Positions 8,397 to 16,800 of a stretch of 64,000 nt of DNA are shown piece by piece (position 1 is the stretch's first letter; every line of letters begins with the position of its first letter). The notes under the pieces are model-generated. The model did no database searches, had not been told where the DNA came from, and saw nothing but the letters and a program-made list of their open reading frames with translations. A program made the position numbers and the translations under genes. The stretch covers positions 5,793,001 to 5,857,000 of the forward strand of contig NZ_CP034783.1 of assembly GCF_006094435.1 (NCBI RefSeq), read 5' to 3'. Origin of the DNA: Pseudomonas sp. MPC6 (GTDB lineage Bacteria > Pseudomonadota > Gammaproteobacteria > Pseudomonadales > Pseudomonadaceae).

Positions 8397-9827
8397 ATGC
8401 ACACGCTCCCCTTGTACCGTCAGTTAGCCAACCACTACCTCGATGCGATCCGCAGCGGCACCTTGAAAACGGGGGAGCGGTTTCCCTCCATTCGGCTGAT
8501 GATGGAAAAACACGCCGTCAGCCTGTCGACCGCGGTTCAGGTATGCCGGGAACTCGAGGATTGCGGCGTGCTGGAAGCCCGTCCGCGCTCCGGCAACTAC
8601 ATTCGCCAGCCCGTCGACTTGCCTAAACCTGGCGCCATCACCCCTCTCCCGCCCGTGGACACCGGTGTCTATATCGGCATTCACGAACAAGTGTCGTGGG
8701 TACTCAAGGCCAGCCAGCGTGCGACGATCAAGGTTAATTTGGCCACTGCCTACTGCGCGCCGGAACTCTATCCGCTGAAGACGTTGCAGGACCATATGCT
8801 CAAGGCGCTGCGCCAGGATCAGCATTTGCTCGACGCGGCAGGGCCGACCTGCGGTCATAGCGCCTTGCGCAGCATCCTTGCCCGCCGGGCGCTGACCGCC
8901 AAAGCGAACCTGAGCGCGGAGCGGATTGTCATCACCAATGGCGCGACCGAAGCGATCAACCTGGCTTTGCGCGCGGTCACCCAGCCCGGTGACACCGTGG
9001 CGGTCGAGTCGCCAACCTTCTACGGCCTGCTGCAAATTCTCGAAAGCCTGAACCTGCGGGTACTGGAAGTCCCGGCGACGGCGCATGCCGGGATCAATCT
9101 GTTGGCCCTCGACCAACTGTTGCAAGGCCCCGAAAAAATTCGGGCGCTGATTGTCATTCCCAACCTGCAAAATCCGTTGGGCAGCATCATGCCCGACGCC
9201 AATAAGGCGCGGTTGGTGCAGCTGTGTGCGCAGCACAATACGGTGCTGATCGAAGACGACACCTATGGCGACCTGGTGGATACCGAGCAGCCGTTGTCCA
9301 CCCTCAAACACTGGGACCGAACCGACAATGTGATCTATTGCGCGTCGCTCAACAAAACCCTGGCACCGGGCATGCGCCTGGGTTGGATCAGTGCGGGCAA
9401 ATGGCACCACCGCGTGGAAATGCTCAAGCACACCCAATCCCGCGCTTGCGAAGCGTTGTCGCAACTGGCGGTCAGTGCGTTCATGAAGACCCCGTCCTAC
9501 GAACGTTACCTGCGCCGGTTAAGGAAAACCCTCACGCAACAACGCCAGCAGATGAGCGCGGGGATCAGCCGCTATTTTCCCCCGGGCACCTGCGTGACCA
9601 CCCCTCAGGGCGGGACGTTGCTGTGGGTGGAATTGCCTCGCCACCACTCGTCACTGGCGCTGTTCCATGAAGGGCTGAAGGCGGGTATCCAGATTTCACC
9701 TGGGGATATCTTTTCCAATACCAAGCGGTTTGACCACTTTGTGCGCATTGGTTGCGGCGCGCCGTATTCACCGAAGATAGACGAAGCCCTGGCGACGCTC
9801 GGTCAACTGCTGAAAAACCAGGGCTGA
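8397..9827 (+). CDS. MocR-type GntR regulator with aminotransferase domain
   Basis: A 476-residue transcription factor. Residues about 1-75 form a GntR winged helix (GERFPSIRLMMEKHAVSLST, then LEARPRSGNYI). The remainder is a fold-type I aminotransferase domain in which the PLP lysine is expected in SLNKTLAPGMRLGW, with the preceding IEDDTYGDL and NLQNPLGS motifs. MocR proteins usually sense an amino acid or vitamin B6 compound through this domain. It is convergent with the cluster A operon end, separated by a REPIN. Its target is unclear; the second MocR at 19375 is better placed to control cluster A. Confidence 0.85.
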   Translation: MHTLPLYRQLANHYLDAIRSGTLKTGERFPSIRLMMEKHAVSLSTAVQVCRELEDCGVLEARPRSGNYIRQPVDLPKPGAITPLPPVDTGVYIGIHEQVSWVLKASQRATIKVNLATAYCAPELYPLKTLQDHMLKALRQDQHLLDAAGPTCGHSALRSILARRALTAKANLSAERIVITNGATEAINLALRAVTQPGDTVAVESPTFYGLLQILESLNLRVLEVPATAHAGINLLALDQLLQGPEKIRALIVIPNLQNPLGSIMPDANKARLVQLCAQHNTVLIEDDTYGDLVDTEQPLSTLKHWDRTDNVIYCASLNKTLAPGMRLGWISAGKWHHRVEMLKHTQSRACEALSQLAVSAFMKTPSYERYLRRLRKTLTQQRQQMSAGISRYFPPGTCVTTPQGGTLLWVELPRHHSSLALFHEGLKAGIQISPGDIFSNTKRFDHFVRIGCGAPYSPKIDEALATLGQLLKNQG

Positions 9828-9833
9828 CCCATA

Positions 9834-9928
9834 CCCTGTAGGAGCTGGCTTGCCAGCGAAGGCGTCCTTCCAGCGAACACTTTATTGACTGACACACCGC
9901 ATTCGCTGGCAAGCCAGCTCCTACAGGG
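9834..9928. repeat. REPIN between convergent genes
   Basis: Inverted pair: CCTGTAGGAGCTGGCTTGCC at 9834-9855 and GGCAAGCCAGCTCCTACAGG at 9908-9927. It lies between the MocR stop and the MBL hydrolase stop. Confidence 0.88.
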
Positions 9929-9935
9929 GGAGTCG

Positions 9936-10736
9936 TCAAGCTGGGCGTTGGTGCAGGCAGATAATGTGCGGATCGTCATTCCAGTGCGGGAAACGTTCGG
10001 CGATCAGCGGGTCGTGGCCGGGAATGACGTGGTCTTCGCTGTCGGCCAGACGATCGATTTCGATGAAAGCCTCAAGGGTTTGCGCCAGATCATCCAGAAT
10101 CGGAAAAGGGCTACGCTCACGGATGTTGGCCCACAAATGCGCAGCATCCGAAGCCAGTACAATCCACCCACGCTCAGTGTTCACCCGCACCACCTGGCTA
10201 CCCGGCGTATGCCCGCCCACCGGGTGCAAGGTCACTCCGGGCATCACCTCGACCGTGCCGTTATGCAAGCGCATCCGTCCTTCAAACAACGGCGGCAACG
10301 CCGACATCACATCATCGACCTCGTAGGTTTTATTCACCGTGCGATGGGTCATTTTCGGTCCGGTGCAGAAGCGCAATTCCGCTTCCTGCAGATGCACGGA
10401 GGCCTTCGGAAACAGCCCGAGGTTACCGGCGTGGTCCCAGTGCAAATGGGTGAGGATCAGGTTGTCCACGTGCGCCGGATCAATGTCCAACTGGCGCAGG
10501 GATTCTTCCGGCAGGCGGTACATCTGACGGTTGCGCCGATCCGCCGTGGCCGGTTGAAAACAGGTGTCGACCACGATCACCTGCTGCGCGTTGCGGATGA
10601 CCCAGAAGTAGTAATCCAGCGGCATGGACGCATCGGGATCACCGCAGCACGCATCGTAGAGAAAATTCTCCCGGGCGGTGCGCTGGGCATTGGCGCCGAC
10701 TCGGATGGCGAACACTTCGTACACAGGAATGGACAT
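9936..10736 (-). CDS. Metallo-beta-lactamase-fold hydrolase, AHL-lactonase-like
   Basis: A 266-residue di-zinc hydrolase. The HxHxDH metal motif is HLHWDH at residues 97-102. It is followed by GGHTPGS, LASDAAH and IPGHDP, which supply the remaining His and Asp ligands, in the order seen in N-acyl-homoserine lactonases (AttM/AiiB type). ATG 10736 is chosen over the GTG at 10742 because AGGAGG lies six bases before it. It is last in the operon, 14 bp after the AurF-like gene. It could be a lactonase, a tailoring hydrolase or a self-resistance enzyme for cluster A; substrate not known. Confidence 0.78.
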   Translation of the reverse strand: MSIPVYEVFAIRVGANAQRTARENFLYDACCGDPDASMPLDYYFWVIRNAQQVIVVDTCFQPATADRRNRQMYRLPEESLRQLDIDPAHVDNLILTHLHWDHAGNLGLFPKASVHLQEAELRFCTGPKMTHRTVNKTYEVDDVMSALPPLFEGRMRLHNGTVEVMPGVTLHPVGGHTPGSQVVRVNTERGWIVLASDAAHLWANIRERSPFPILDDLAQTLEAFIEIDRLADSEDHVIPGHDPLIAERFPHWNDDPHIICLHQRPA

Positions 10737-10750
10737 ATTCACCTCCTGAT

Positions 10751-11710
10751 TCAGGCCGCTGCCGTGGCGTTGAGGGTCGGACGAAAGTCGAAATCGATCT
10801 CGTCGCTGATGCCCAGGTCCTGGGCCAGTCGATGCAGGCCGCTGTAGTCACGCATGATCGTGGCGTTCTTGTTGCTCTCCCGGGTGTCGGCAATGATCAG
10901 CGCGGCGTCCTCGACCCCGAGCTGCGTCAGAATCGCCTCCCACATCGAGTAGTCCTGAGCGATGAAGGCACTCAGCGCCACCGACAAGGTGCGTGCGAAA
11001 AATGCCCGCTGGGGCGGTTGCATGTTGGCGTACATGACCTTCGCCACTTCGGCGAGAATCTTGCTGTGGGCATACTCGTCGCGATTATGCAGCTCGGCCA
11101 CCCGACGGTTTTGCGGCTGAATGCTCTGATCGTCGGCCAGCAGATCCAGATAGGCGTTGACGCTGATCTCGGCCACCACCGCAAACGTGATCGCCGCCAG
11201 ATCCCGCTGCCATTGCTCGGGCAATTCTTCACGCAGGGCAAGCAGGCGCAGGTAGGTGACCGACGGTGGCAAGTCCAGATCCTGATCGAGTGCGCGTTCC
11301 TCCCTGGTGCGCTCAATGGCCCGCAGGTGCATGAGCGTGTGGTAGTGCTCGTCGATGAGGGTCTGCTGCATCGCCTCGCGAAAATGCCAGTCGTTCTTGC
11401 CCAGGTACTGATTGGCGATGACGCTCAGCGCCGGGTTCACCACATGTTCTTCGGCGGTCACCGTGCGCAGGTTGTAGCCGATCCAGCCCCAGGTCACCAC
11501 GGTGCTCTTGAGCTCGTCGCTCAGGGCCTGGAATTTCGGGTGATGGAAAAACGGCACCATGGACTCCGGATAATCCGGGCGTGCCGGGTCGAACGCTTCG
11601 CGGGGCTCGGCCTTGCCCGGTGCACACACCGAGGCTCTTTTGGTCCAGGACTGATTGAGCCGCACGATCAGTTGGTGATCGACCTTGGCGATCTCGATTG
11701 CTGTTTGCAT
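10751..11710 (-). CDS. AurF-like di-iron N-oxygenase
   Basis: A 319-residue helical protein that reads as a relative of p-aminobenzoate N-oxygenase AurF, which oxidises an amine to hydroxylamine or nitro. The metal-ligand pattern is visible: Glu in TAEEH (87/88), E121-x-x-H124 (DEHYH), E181 (VVAEIS), and H208-x3-E212-x2-H215 (HNRDEYAH). This last spacing equals the H223/E227/H230 set of AurF. The sequence is otherwise distant, so the substrate may be an aliphatic amine. It lies between TauD-like and MBL genes in one tight minus-strand operon. Related enzymes occur in clusters for nitro, azoxy and diazeniumdiolate products. Confidence 0.72.
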   Translation of the reverse strand: MQTAIEIAKVDHQLIVRLNQSWTKRASVCAPGKAEPREAFDPARPDYPESMVPFFHHPKFQALSDELKSTVVTWGWIGYNLRTVTAEEHVVNPALSVIANQYLGKNDWHFREAMQQTLIDEHYHTLMHLRAIERTREERALDQDLDLPPSVTYLRLLALREELPEQWQRDLAAITFAVVAEISVNAYLDLLADDQSIQPQNRRVAELHNRDEYAHSKILAEVAKVMYANMQPPQRAFFARTLSVALSAFIAQDYSMWEAILTQLGVEDAALIIADTRESNKNATIMRDYSGLHRLAQDLGISDEIDFDFRPTLNATAAA

Positions 11711-11777
11711 GACGCGATACCTGTAGGACGCGTACCCATCAAGGGGTACGCCAAAGGAATAATGGGCGACGGATGAA

Positions 11778-12536
11778 TCAGGCCAGCCAATAGCGGGTCA
11801 GGTGGCGCGCCGGGTCAGTGTATCGACTGCGGGCGTGGATCATTCGCCAGTTGTCCCAAATCAGCATGCACCCGTCGGGAATCAGCACCGGGGTGTTGTG
11901 CTGCACGAAATACGCTTCGCCCAGCACTGCAAACCTGGCCAGCGGCGAGTCGCTGTTGGCAACCTGGGAATGGCGTAGATCTTCCCTGGAAGGGTTCACA
12001 TCGCCGTAGTGAAACTGGTTGTAGCTGAAGCGGAAAATATCTCCTTCCTCGGTCGGCGTCAGGATGTATTCCTTGACCCGGCATTGCGCCGCTTCGCCGG
12101 GTTTGGCGGTGGCAACAAACTCCACCGCCGTGTCGTCGATCCATTCGCGCAGCTCGGGTTCGGTGCGCCCGAGAAACGCCAGGAATTCATAACCGTCCAC
12201 GAGCCCCGTATGCCCGCCACCGCACGTGGCCTGTTGATGACAATGCAATGCCAGGTAGCGCGGCGGCGGTGCATAGACCGGCGCTTCGGTGTGTGGGCCG
12301 ATGCCGTTCATGCTCTGGGAATACGGCAAGTCTTCGTACCCCGGCTTGCGGGTGATGGCGAAAGCGGTCTGGCCATTGAATTGCGGAATGACCGGGCCGA
12401 ACTCATGCAGCGTGCCGAGCACATCGTAGGCGAATTCGCCCGGTGTCAGCACCGTCCAGCCGCGCGCCGACAACTCCCCATGGCGGTGGCCCAGTGAAAC
12501 GTAAGGTGCAGACGCAACAATCCCTTGATCTGACAT
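11778..12536 (-). CDS. TauD/TfdA-like Fe(II)/2-oxoglutarate dioxygenase
   Basis: A 252-residue non-haem iron oxygenase. The iron site is H82-T-E84 (GPHTEAPVY) with distal His234 (RMIHARSRY) and a C-terminal Arg (R244 or R248) for 2-oxoglutarate. The family carboxylate is usually Asp, but Glu occurs in SyrP/TauD-like tailoring enzymes. It would hydroxylate, desaturate or otherwise oxidise an amino-acid-like substrate. AGGAA precedes ATG 12536. It is 21 bp from the aminotransferase gene upstream and 67 bp from the AurF-like gene downstream in the same operon. Confidence 0.8.
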   Translation of the reverse strand: MSDQGIVASAPYVSLGHRHGELSARGWTVLTPGEFAYDVLGTLHEFGPVIPQFNGQTAFAITRKPGYEDLPYSQSMNGIGPHTEAPVYAPPPRYLALHCHQQATCGGGHTGLVDGYEFLAFLGRTEPELREWIDDTAVEFVATAKPGEAAQCRVKEYILTPTEEGDIFRFSYNQFHYGDVNPSREDLRHSQVANSDSPLARFAVLGEAYFVQHNTPVLIPDGCMLIWDNWRMIHARSRYTDPARHLTRYWLA

Positions 12537-12557
12537 GGTGAAGTTCCTGGCTGTTTA

Positions 12558-13430
12558 TCAGGCGTTGACGGTTGAGGTGTAAGCGGCAATGAATTCGCGG
12601 CAGGCGCGGCCCGGTCGATAACGCTGCTGATCGATGCTCTGCACCGGGGTGATTTGTGCAGCGGTACCGGTAAGAAAACATTCGTCGAAGTCGCCAAGCT
12701 CCGTAGGAACAATGGTGCGTTCGAGCACCTGGTAATCCAGGGTCCTGGCCAGTTCGATAACGGTCTGGCGGGTGATGCCGTTGAGGAAGCAGTCCGGCAG
12801 CGGAGTGTGCAATATCCGGTCTTTGACGAAGAACACATTGGCGCTGGTGGCTTCGGCGACGTGGCCCCGCCAGTCGAGCATCAGGGCATCGTGATAACCG
12901 TGGTTTTCCGCGTCGTGCTTGCTCAGTGTGGCAATCTGGTAGTGCCCGGACGCCTTGGCTTCGAAGGGGCTGCAACTCGGCGGCGGACGACGCCACTCGG
13001 CGGTCTTCAAACGAATGCCGGCCATGTGCCCTGCCGGGTCGAAATAGCTTGGCCACTGCCAGCAGGCAATCGCCACGTGCACGCGATTGAAGCGCGCCGA
13101 GGTGGCAATCATTTCACTGCCGCGCCACGCCACCGGGCGCAGATAACCCTCGACTACGCTGTTGCGCTTTAACAGTTCATGGCTGGCCGCTTCCAGCTCG
13201 GCCAGTTCATGGGGAATGGCAAAATCCATCAATTGCGCCGAGCGATACAGGCGCTCGGTGTGTTCACGCAGTTTGAAAATCTTGCCGTTGTAGACGCGTT
13301 CTCCTTCATACACGGTGCTGGCGTAATGCAGACCATGGGTCAGTACATGCAGCCGCGCCTGGGACCACTCGACGAACTCGCCGTCGAGCCAGATAAACCC
13401 TTCTCGCTGATCAAACGGGATACCGCTCAT
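12558..13430 (-). CDS. Class IV PLP aminotransferase, IlvE-like
   Basis: A 290-residue aminotransferase of the branched-chain/D-amino acid fold. YEGERVYNGKIFKLREHTER, EATSANVF, GITRQTVIELA and FLTGTAAQITPV are conserved IlvE features. The PLP lysine is expected at Lys159 (EAKASGHY). ATG 13430 is preferred because AGGAG lies eight bases upstream; the ATG at 13436 is only two bases from it. In this context it is more likely a pathway transaminase than the housekeeping IlvE. It is flanked by the aminomutase and dioxygenase genes with gaps of about 20 bp. Confidence 0.82.
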   Translation of the reverse strand: MSGIPFDQREGFIWLDGEFVEWSQARLHVLTHGLHYASTVYEGERVYNGKIFKLREHTERLYRSAQLMDFAIPHELAELEAASHELLKRNSVVEGYLRPVAWRGSEMIATSARFNRVHVAIACWQWPSYFDPAGHMAGIRLKTAEWRRPPPSCSPFEAKASGHYQIATLSKHDAENHGYHDALMLDWRGHVAEATSANVFFVKDRILHTPLPDCFLNGITRQTVIELARTLDYQVLERTIVPTELGDFDECFLTGTAAQITPVQSIDQQRYRPGRACREFIAAYTSTVNA

Positions 13431-13454
13431 ATCCATATCTCCTAAAGAATCGTC

Positions 13455-14795
13455 CTACGCTGTCTCGAGCAGGACCGGTATCAATTCGGTCACTGCCACA
13501 GGCTCGGGCTGAAAGAAGAACAAGCGCTCGCCAAACGCCGGCCTCAATTCGTCGAACCAGGTCGCCTGCGGATCGAAGCGCGCATGGAAGGTGCGCAACA
13601 CCCATTGCGGATTGCGGGCCTGGAGGAACTGCAGCACGAAGACCTTTTCCCCGGCCACGGTCTCGATGCCGTTGATCAACACCTTGCCGTAGAAGGTGCT
13701 CATGGACGGCCCGCGCACCGTGCGTGCCAGCCCGGACACCGTGCGATAGGCCGCCTGGAAAATCTCGAACGCCCGCGCCAGCGGCATCGCGAAGTAATGG
13801 CTGGGCCCGGTATCGCGCTCGACGAACATGTAATAAGGCACGGCCCCGAGCCGCACGCCTTCGGTCCAGAGCGCCGCCCAATCCGCAGGGTTCTCATTGA
13901 TGTGCCGGATCACCGGCGCCTGCATGCGCAGGGTGGCCCCGGTGGAGCGAATGCGTTCGATGGCCTGGCGGGCGATGTCCTGACGGATTTCCACCGGGTG
14001 GTTGTAATGCCCCATGATCGACAGGTTTTTCCCCGCCGCGACGATCCGACTGAACAGCTCGAGCAGCTCGGGCGCATCCTTGTCGCTGACAAAGCGCTGC
14101 GGCCAATAAGCCACGGACTTGGTGCCGATGCGGATGTTTTTCAGGTCGGTCAATGCCAGCAACGGCTCGATGTAACCGGCCAGCGAACGGGTGTTCATGA
14201 TCATCGGATCGCCCCCGGTGATCAGCACATCGGTGACCTCGGGGTGCACCCGCAAGTAGCTCACCAGCTCCTGGGATTCACGGGCATTGAACTTGAGCTC
14301 TTCCTCGCCGATGAACTGCGCCCAGCGGAAACAGAAGGTGCAGTAGGCGTGACAGGTCTGGCCGGCCCCGGGAAAAAACAGCACGGTCTCGCGGTACTTG
14401 TGCTGAATGCCCGGCAGGACTTTGCCGTCGAGGGTCGCGCCGTTGTGTGTCAACTGCCCGGCCGGATGAGGGTTCATGCGCTGCCAGATCGCTTCGATCC
14501 TGCGCTTGATGGCGCCGGCATCATCCCGTTCGATCAGCTGCTTGAGCGAGGCATACTCGTCCGCCAGCAGCATGTCTTTGTGAGGAAAGGTCATGCGAAA
14601 AATCGGATCGTCCGGGATGTTGTTCCAGTCGATCAGCGTCCCCAGCACGTATTCATTGGTGCGAAACGGCATGACCCTGGCGACGACGGTCATTGCTTCC
14701 TGCAACGCTGGGGTCAGTTTGTGCCAATACGGCGTGTCGCGAATGGTGCGTGAGTTATAGGGTTTGTATCTTTCCTGCTCCGACAGTCCCTGCAT
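13455..14795 (-). CDS. KamA-family radical SAM aminomutase
   Basis: A 446-residue radical SAM enzyme with the cluster motif C148-x3-C152-x2-C155 (CHAYCTFC), followed by the SAM-binding GGDP (DVLITGGDPM). The C-terminal third has the HYFAMPLARAFEI and RTVRGPS blocks of KamA-type proteins and a Lys in STFYGKVLING that could hold PLP. Family members move an alpha-amino group to the beta position of lysine, glutamate or arginine. I cannot assign the substrate; the region usually GGGGK in lysine 2,3-aminomutase is different here. AGGAG sits seven bases before ATG 14795. Second gene of the operon, 42 bp after the GST. Confidence 0.8.
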   Translation of the reverse strand: MQGLSEQERYKPYNSRTIRDTPYWHKLTPALQEAMTVVARVMPFRTNEYVLGTLIDWNNIPDDPIFRMTFPHKDMLLADEYASLKQLIERDDAGAIKRRIEAIWQRMNPHPAGQLTHNGATLDGKVLPGIQHKYRETVLFFPGAGQTCHAYCTFCFRWAQFIGEEELKFNARESQELVSYLRVHPEVTDVLITGGDPMIMNTRSLAGYIEPLLALTDLKNIRIGTKSVAYWPQRFVSDKDAPELLELFSRIVAAGKNLSIMGHYNHPVEIRQDIARQAIERIRSTGATLRMQAPVIRHINENPADWAALWTEGVRLGAVPYYMFVERDTGPSHYFAMPLARAFEIFQAAYRTVSGLARTVRGPSMSTFYGKVLINGIETVAGEKVFVLQFLQARNPQWVLRTFHARFDPQATWFDELRPAFGERLFFFQPEPVAVTELIPVLLETA

Positions 14796-14837
14796 GGCAG
14801 CGCTCCTGATGATTGCCTGGCGGTGGCCCTGGATATT

Positions 14838-15485
14838 TCAGAGTGCGATGGCCGGCGCTGCGCGCTCCATGTCCATCCACGCCCGCACGCTGTCGCGATC
14901 CCACTGGCGGCGCACATAGGCCGCGAGTCGCGCAGGCACCTGATCGCCATTGGCGAGCAGGCGGTTGAGCATGATTGCCAGGTCGGTGTCGGCAATGCTC
15001 CAGTCGCCGAACAGGTGCTCGGCGCCTTCCTCCAGCAACCGGTCAGCCACGAAGAACAATCTGCCGACAGCGGCCAGCGCCTCGTCGGACAGCGGGTTAT
15101 CTTTTTTACCGAAGTAGATGAGGTCCGCCGGGCGTTCCCTGCGAATCACCAGCAGATCGCTGCGCAGCCAGGCCTGGAGTTGACGAGCGCGGGCGCGCTG
15201 CTTGATGTCTCGCGGGAAGAGTGTGTGATGCCCTGGTGCAACTTCTTCCAGGTATTCGGCAATGGCCGAAGATTCCGACAGGGCAAAACCTTCGTGAACC
15301 AAGGTGGGAATCTTGCAGGTCAGCGATACATCACGATAACTCGCTTGATAGTTATCACGCGCCTTTAAATCCAGCGTGACAAGTTCAAACGAAAGTTGTT
15401 TTTCTTTTAGCGCCACAAATGCCGACATTGCAAAAGCACTGACAAAATCTGCGCCGATACACAATGTAAAACTGGTACTTTCCAT
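14838..15485 (-). CDS. Glutathione S-transferase family protein
   Basis: A 215-residue two-domain GST. The thioredoxin-like N-terminal half includes CKIPTLVHEGFALSESSAI, the conserved cis-Pro and glutathione-binding SES segment. The helical C-terminal half follows. The N-terminus (SFTLCIGADFVSAF) resembles the YfcF branch. GGGAG precedes ATG 15485. It is the first gene of the transcript running to the MBL gene, so it may conjugate or isomerise a pathway intermediate, or protect the producer. The family is certain; its role in cluster A is inferred from position only. Confidence 0.82.
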   Translation of the reverse strand: MESTSFTLCIGADFVSAFAMSAFVALKEKQLSFELVTLDLKARDNYQASYRDVSLTCKIPTLVHEGFALSESSAIAEYLEEVAPGHHTLFPRDIKQRARARQLQAWLRSDLLVIRRERPADLIYFGKKDNPLSDEALAAVGRLFFVADRLLEEGAEHLFGDWSIADTDLAIMLNRLLANGDQVPARLAAYVRRQWDRDSVRAWMDMERAAPAIAL

Positions 15486-15557
15486 AGAACGCTCCCTTGC
15501 ATTAACCGTATTAATCCGTTGCCTTGGAAGCGATCCTAGTTAGTTGATCGGGCGCTG

Positions 15558-15596
15558 AACAGATACAGAAATTATCTGTTTGCATCGATACAGACA
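15558..15596. promoter_or_regulatory. Candidate operator upstream of the GST-KamA operon
   Basis: A perfect 8-bp inverted repeat, AACAGATA (15558-15565) and TATCTGTT (15573-15580), followed by a third half-site, so GATACAGA appears as a direct repeat at 15562-15569 and 15587-15594. It lies 73-111 bp before the GST start codon. MocR regulators often bind repeated half-sites, but no binding is shown. Confidence 0.45.
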
Positions 15597-15645
15597 GTGA
15601 AAAAAGCAGCTCGCCAGGAGGGTTAAGGTGGTGGGTCGCAGAAAC

Positions 15646-15676
15646 GAAAAAGGGAGTCAGCGAACGCGGACTCCCT
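15646..15676 (-). terminator. Rho-independent terminator after the cupin gene
   Basis: On the minus strand AGGGAGTC / GACTCCCT pair around a 10-base loop and are followed by a T-run (CCCTTTTTCG). It separates the MFS-ATP-grasp-RidA-cupin transcript from the GST-to-MBL transcript. Confidence 0.85.
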
Positions 15677-15712
15677 GGTGTGCAGCGGGGGGAAATAACG
15701 GCGGGCGGGTGA

Positions 15713-16174
15713 TCAGGCCATGGCTGAACTGGAGAGCAGCTCCATTTGCGGCATGTTGCTCAAATTCAGCATGGCCAGCGGTTCGGTGGTGCTGGTGTTG
15801 ACGAAGCCGTGCCGGGTCCAGGCCGGCACCAGCAACACGTCGCCCGGGCTGACGCTGACTTCATCGGCATCGCCCAAGGTCAACGCGCCGCTGCCGGACT
15901 GAATGATGAACAGATGCCACCAGGCATGTACGTGGCCGTTCAGCGCCGTGCCGGGTTTCAACCATTGCATGGACACCGCCATGCCTGGCGTCAACTTGCA
16001 ACCTTCGATAGTTTTTTCATGGGCCAGCGCGACAATATCGACTTCGCTGGTCTCGAGACGCTGGCGAACCTCTGCAAGTTCACCCGCCGTCCATACCCGA
16101 GCACCGAGCGGCGGCTGATGCAAACTCTGGCGAAAGTCTTTATATGAAAAAAACGCACCTTGAACGTTATTCAT
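15713..16174 (-). CDS. Cupin-domain protein
   Basis: A 153-residue single-domain cupin. The metal-binding motif 1 region reads NGHVHAWWHLFIIQSGSG, with HVH and a further His, and motif 2 reads PGDVLLVPAWTRHGFVN. It could be a small dioxygenase, isomerase or ligand-binding protein. Cupins occur beside AurF-like oxygenases in some N-N bond-forming pathways (fragin-type clusters), which makes its position notable, but similarity to those cupins is not established here. It is the last gene of the MFS-led transcript, before the terminator at 15646. Confidence 0.72.
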   Translation of the reverse strand: MNNVQGAFFSYKDFRQSLHQPPLGARVWTAGELAEVRQRLETSEVDIVALAHEKTIEGCKLTPGMAVSMQWLKPGTALNGHVHAWWHLFIIQSGSGALTLGDADEVSVSPGDVLLVPAWTRHGFVNTSTTEPLAMLNLSNMPQMELLSSSAMA

Positions 16175-16258
16175 CCGTGAGTTCCAACTTGTTGGGTCAA
16201 CTTGAATGGCCGAACCTTAGGCCAACCATTCAACGCTGTAAAGCCGCATGACCCACTT

Positions 16259-16753
16259 TTATAAAACAGAGGGTCTCAGCGCTGCGATCATGTCAACTTC
16301 TACCGCGGCATTTTTGGGCAGTTGATAAACACCCACGGTCGTTCGAGTATGTTTACCCGCCTCCCCCAGGACATGGCTGAATACATCCGACGCACCGTTG
16401 GCCACTTCGCTCAGGTCGACAAAATCCGCGGTGGATTTCACATAGACCGTGATCCGTATCAGCGACTTGATTTTATCCAGCGAACCAATGGCATCGACGA
16501 TCAGCGCCAGCCCGCGCATCGCGCTGATACTGGCGGCCGATTGCGCATCCGTCAGGCTGAGCTCCAGCCCGACTCTGCCGGGATACTGCATTTCTCCGTG
16601 CATGCGCGGCACCAGGCCACTGACGTACAGCTCGTCATGATGCCGAACCAGCGGAGCATAATGCCCACCGGCGGTGTTCTCGCCATAGATGTCGTAGCCG
16701 AGTTCTTTTGCCAGGGCGATGAAACGTTCATCACAGCTCATGTGCTCAATCAT
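16259..16753 (-). CDS. RidA/YjgF/YER057c-family protein
   Basis: A 164-residue protein of the RidA family, whose members hydrolyse reactive enamines/imines or act as deaminases in pathways. Visible features include YVSGLVPR, GRVGLELSLTDAQSAA, a LIRITVYVKS strand and the C-terminal RTTVGVYQLPKNAAVEVDMIA. The canonical Arg/Glu enamine-deaminase site is not fully matched, as 'A-VEVDMIA' lacks the usual IEAEA, so this is probably a divergent pathway subgroup. GAGGG lies seven bases before ATG 16753. An imine from the aminotransferase or N-oxidation step would be a natural substrate. Confidence 0.78.
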   Translation of the reverse strand: MIEHMSCDERFIALAKELGYDIYGENTAGGHYAPLVRHHDELYVSGLVPRMHGEMQYPGRVGLELSLTDAQSAASISAMRGLALIVDAIGSLDKIKSLIRITVYVKSTADFVDLSEVANGASDVFSHVLGEAGKHTRTTVGVYQLPKNAAVEVDMIAALRPSVL

Positions 16754-16800
16754 TTACCAACCCTCATGCTCAATAATACGAACAACATCGTGCCGACGGC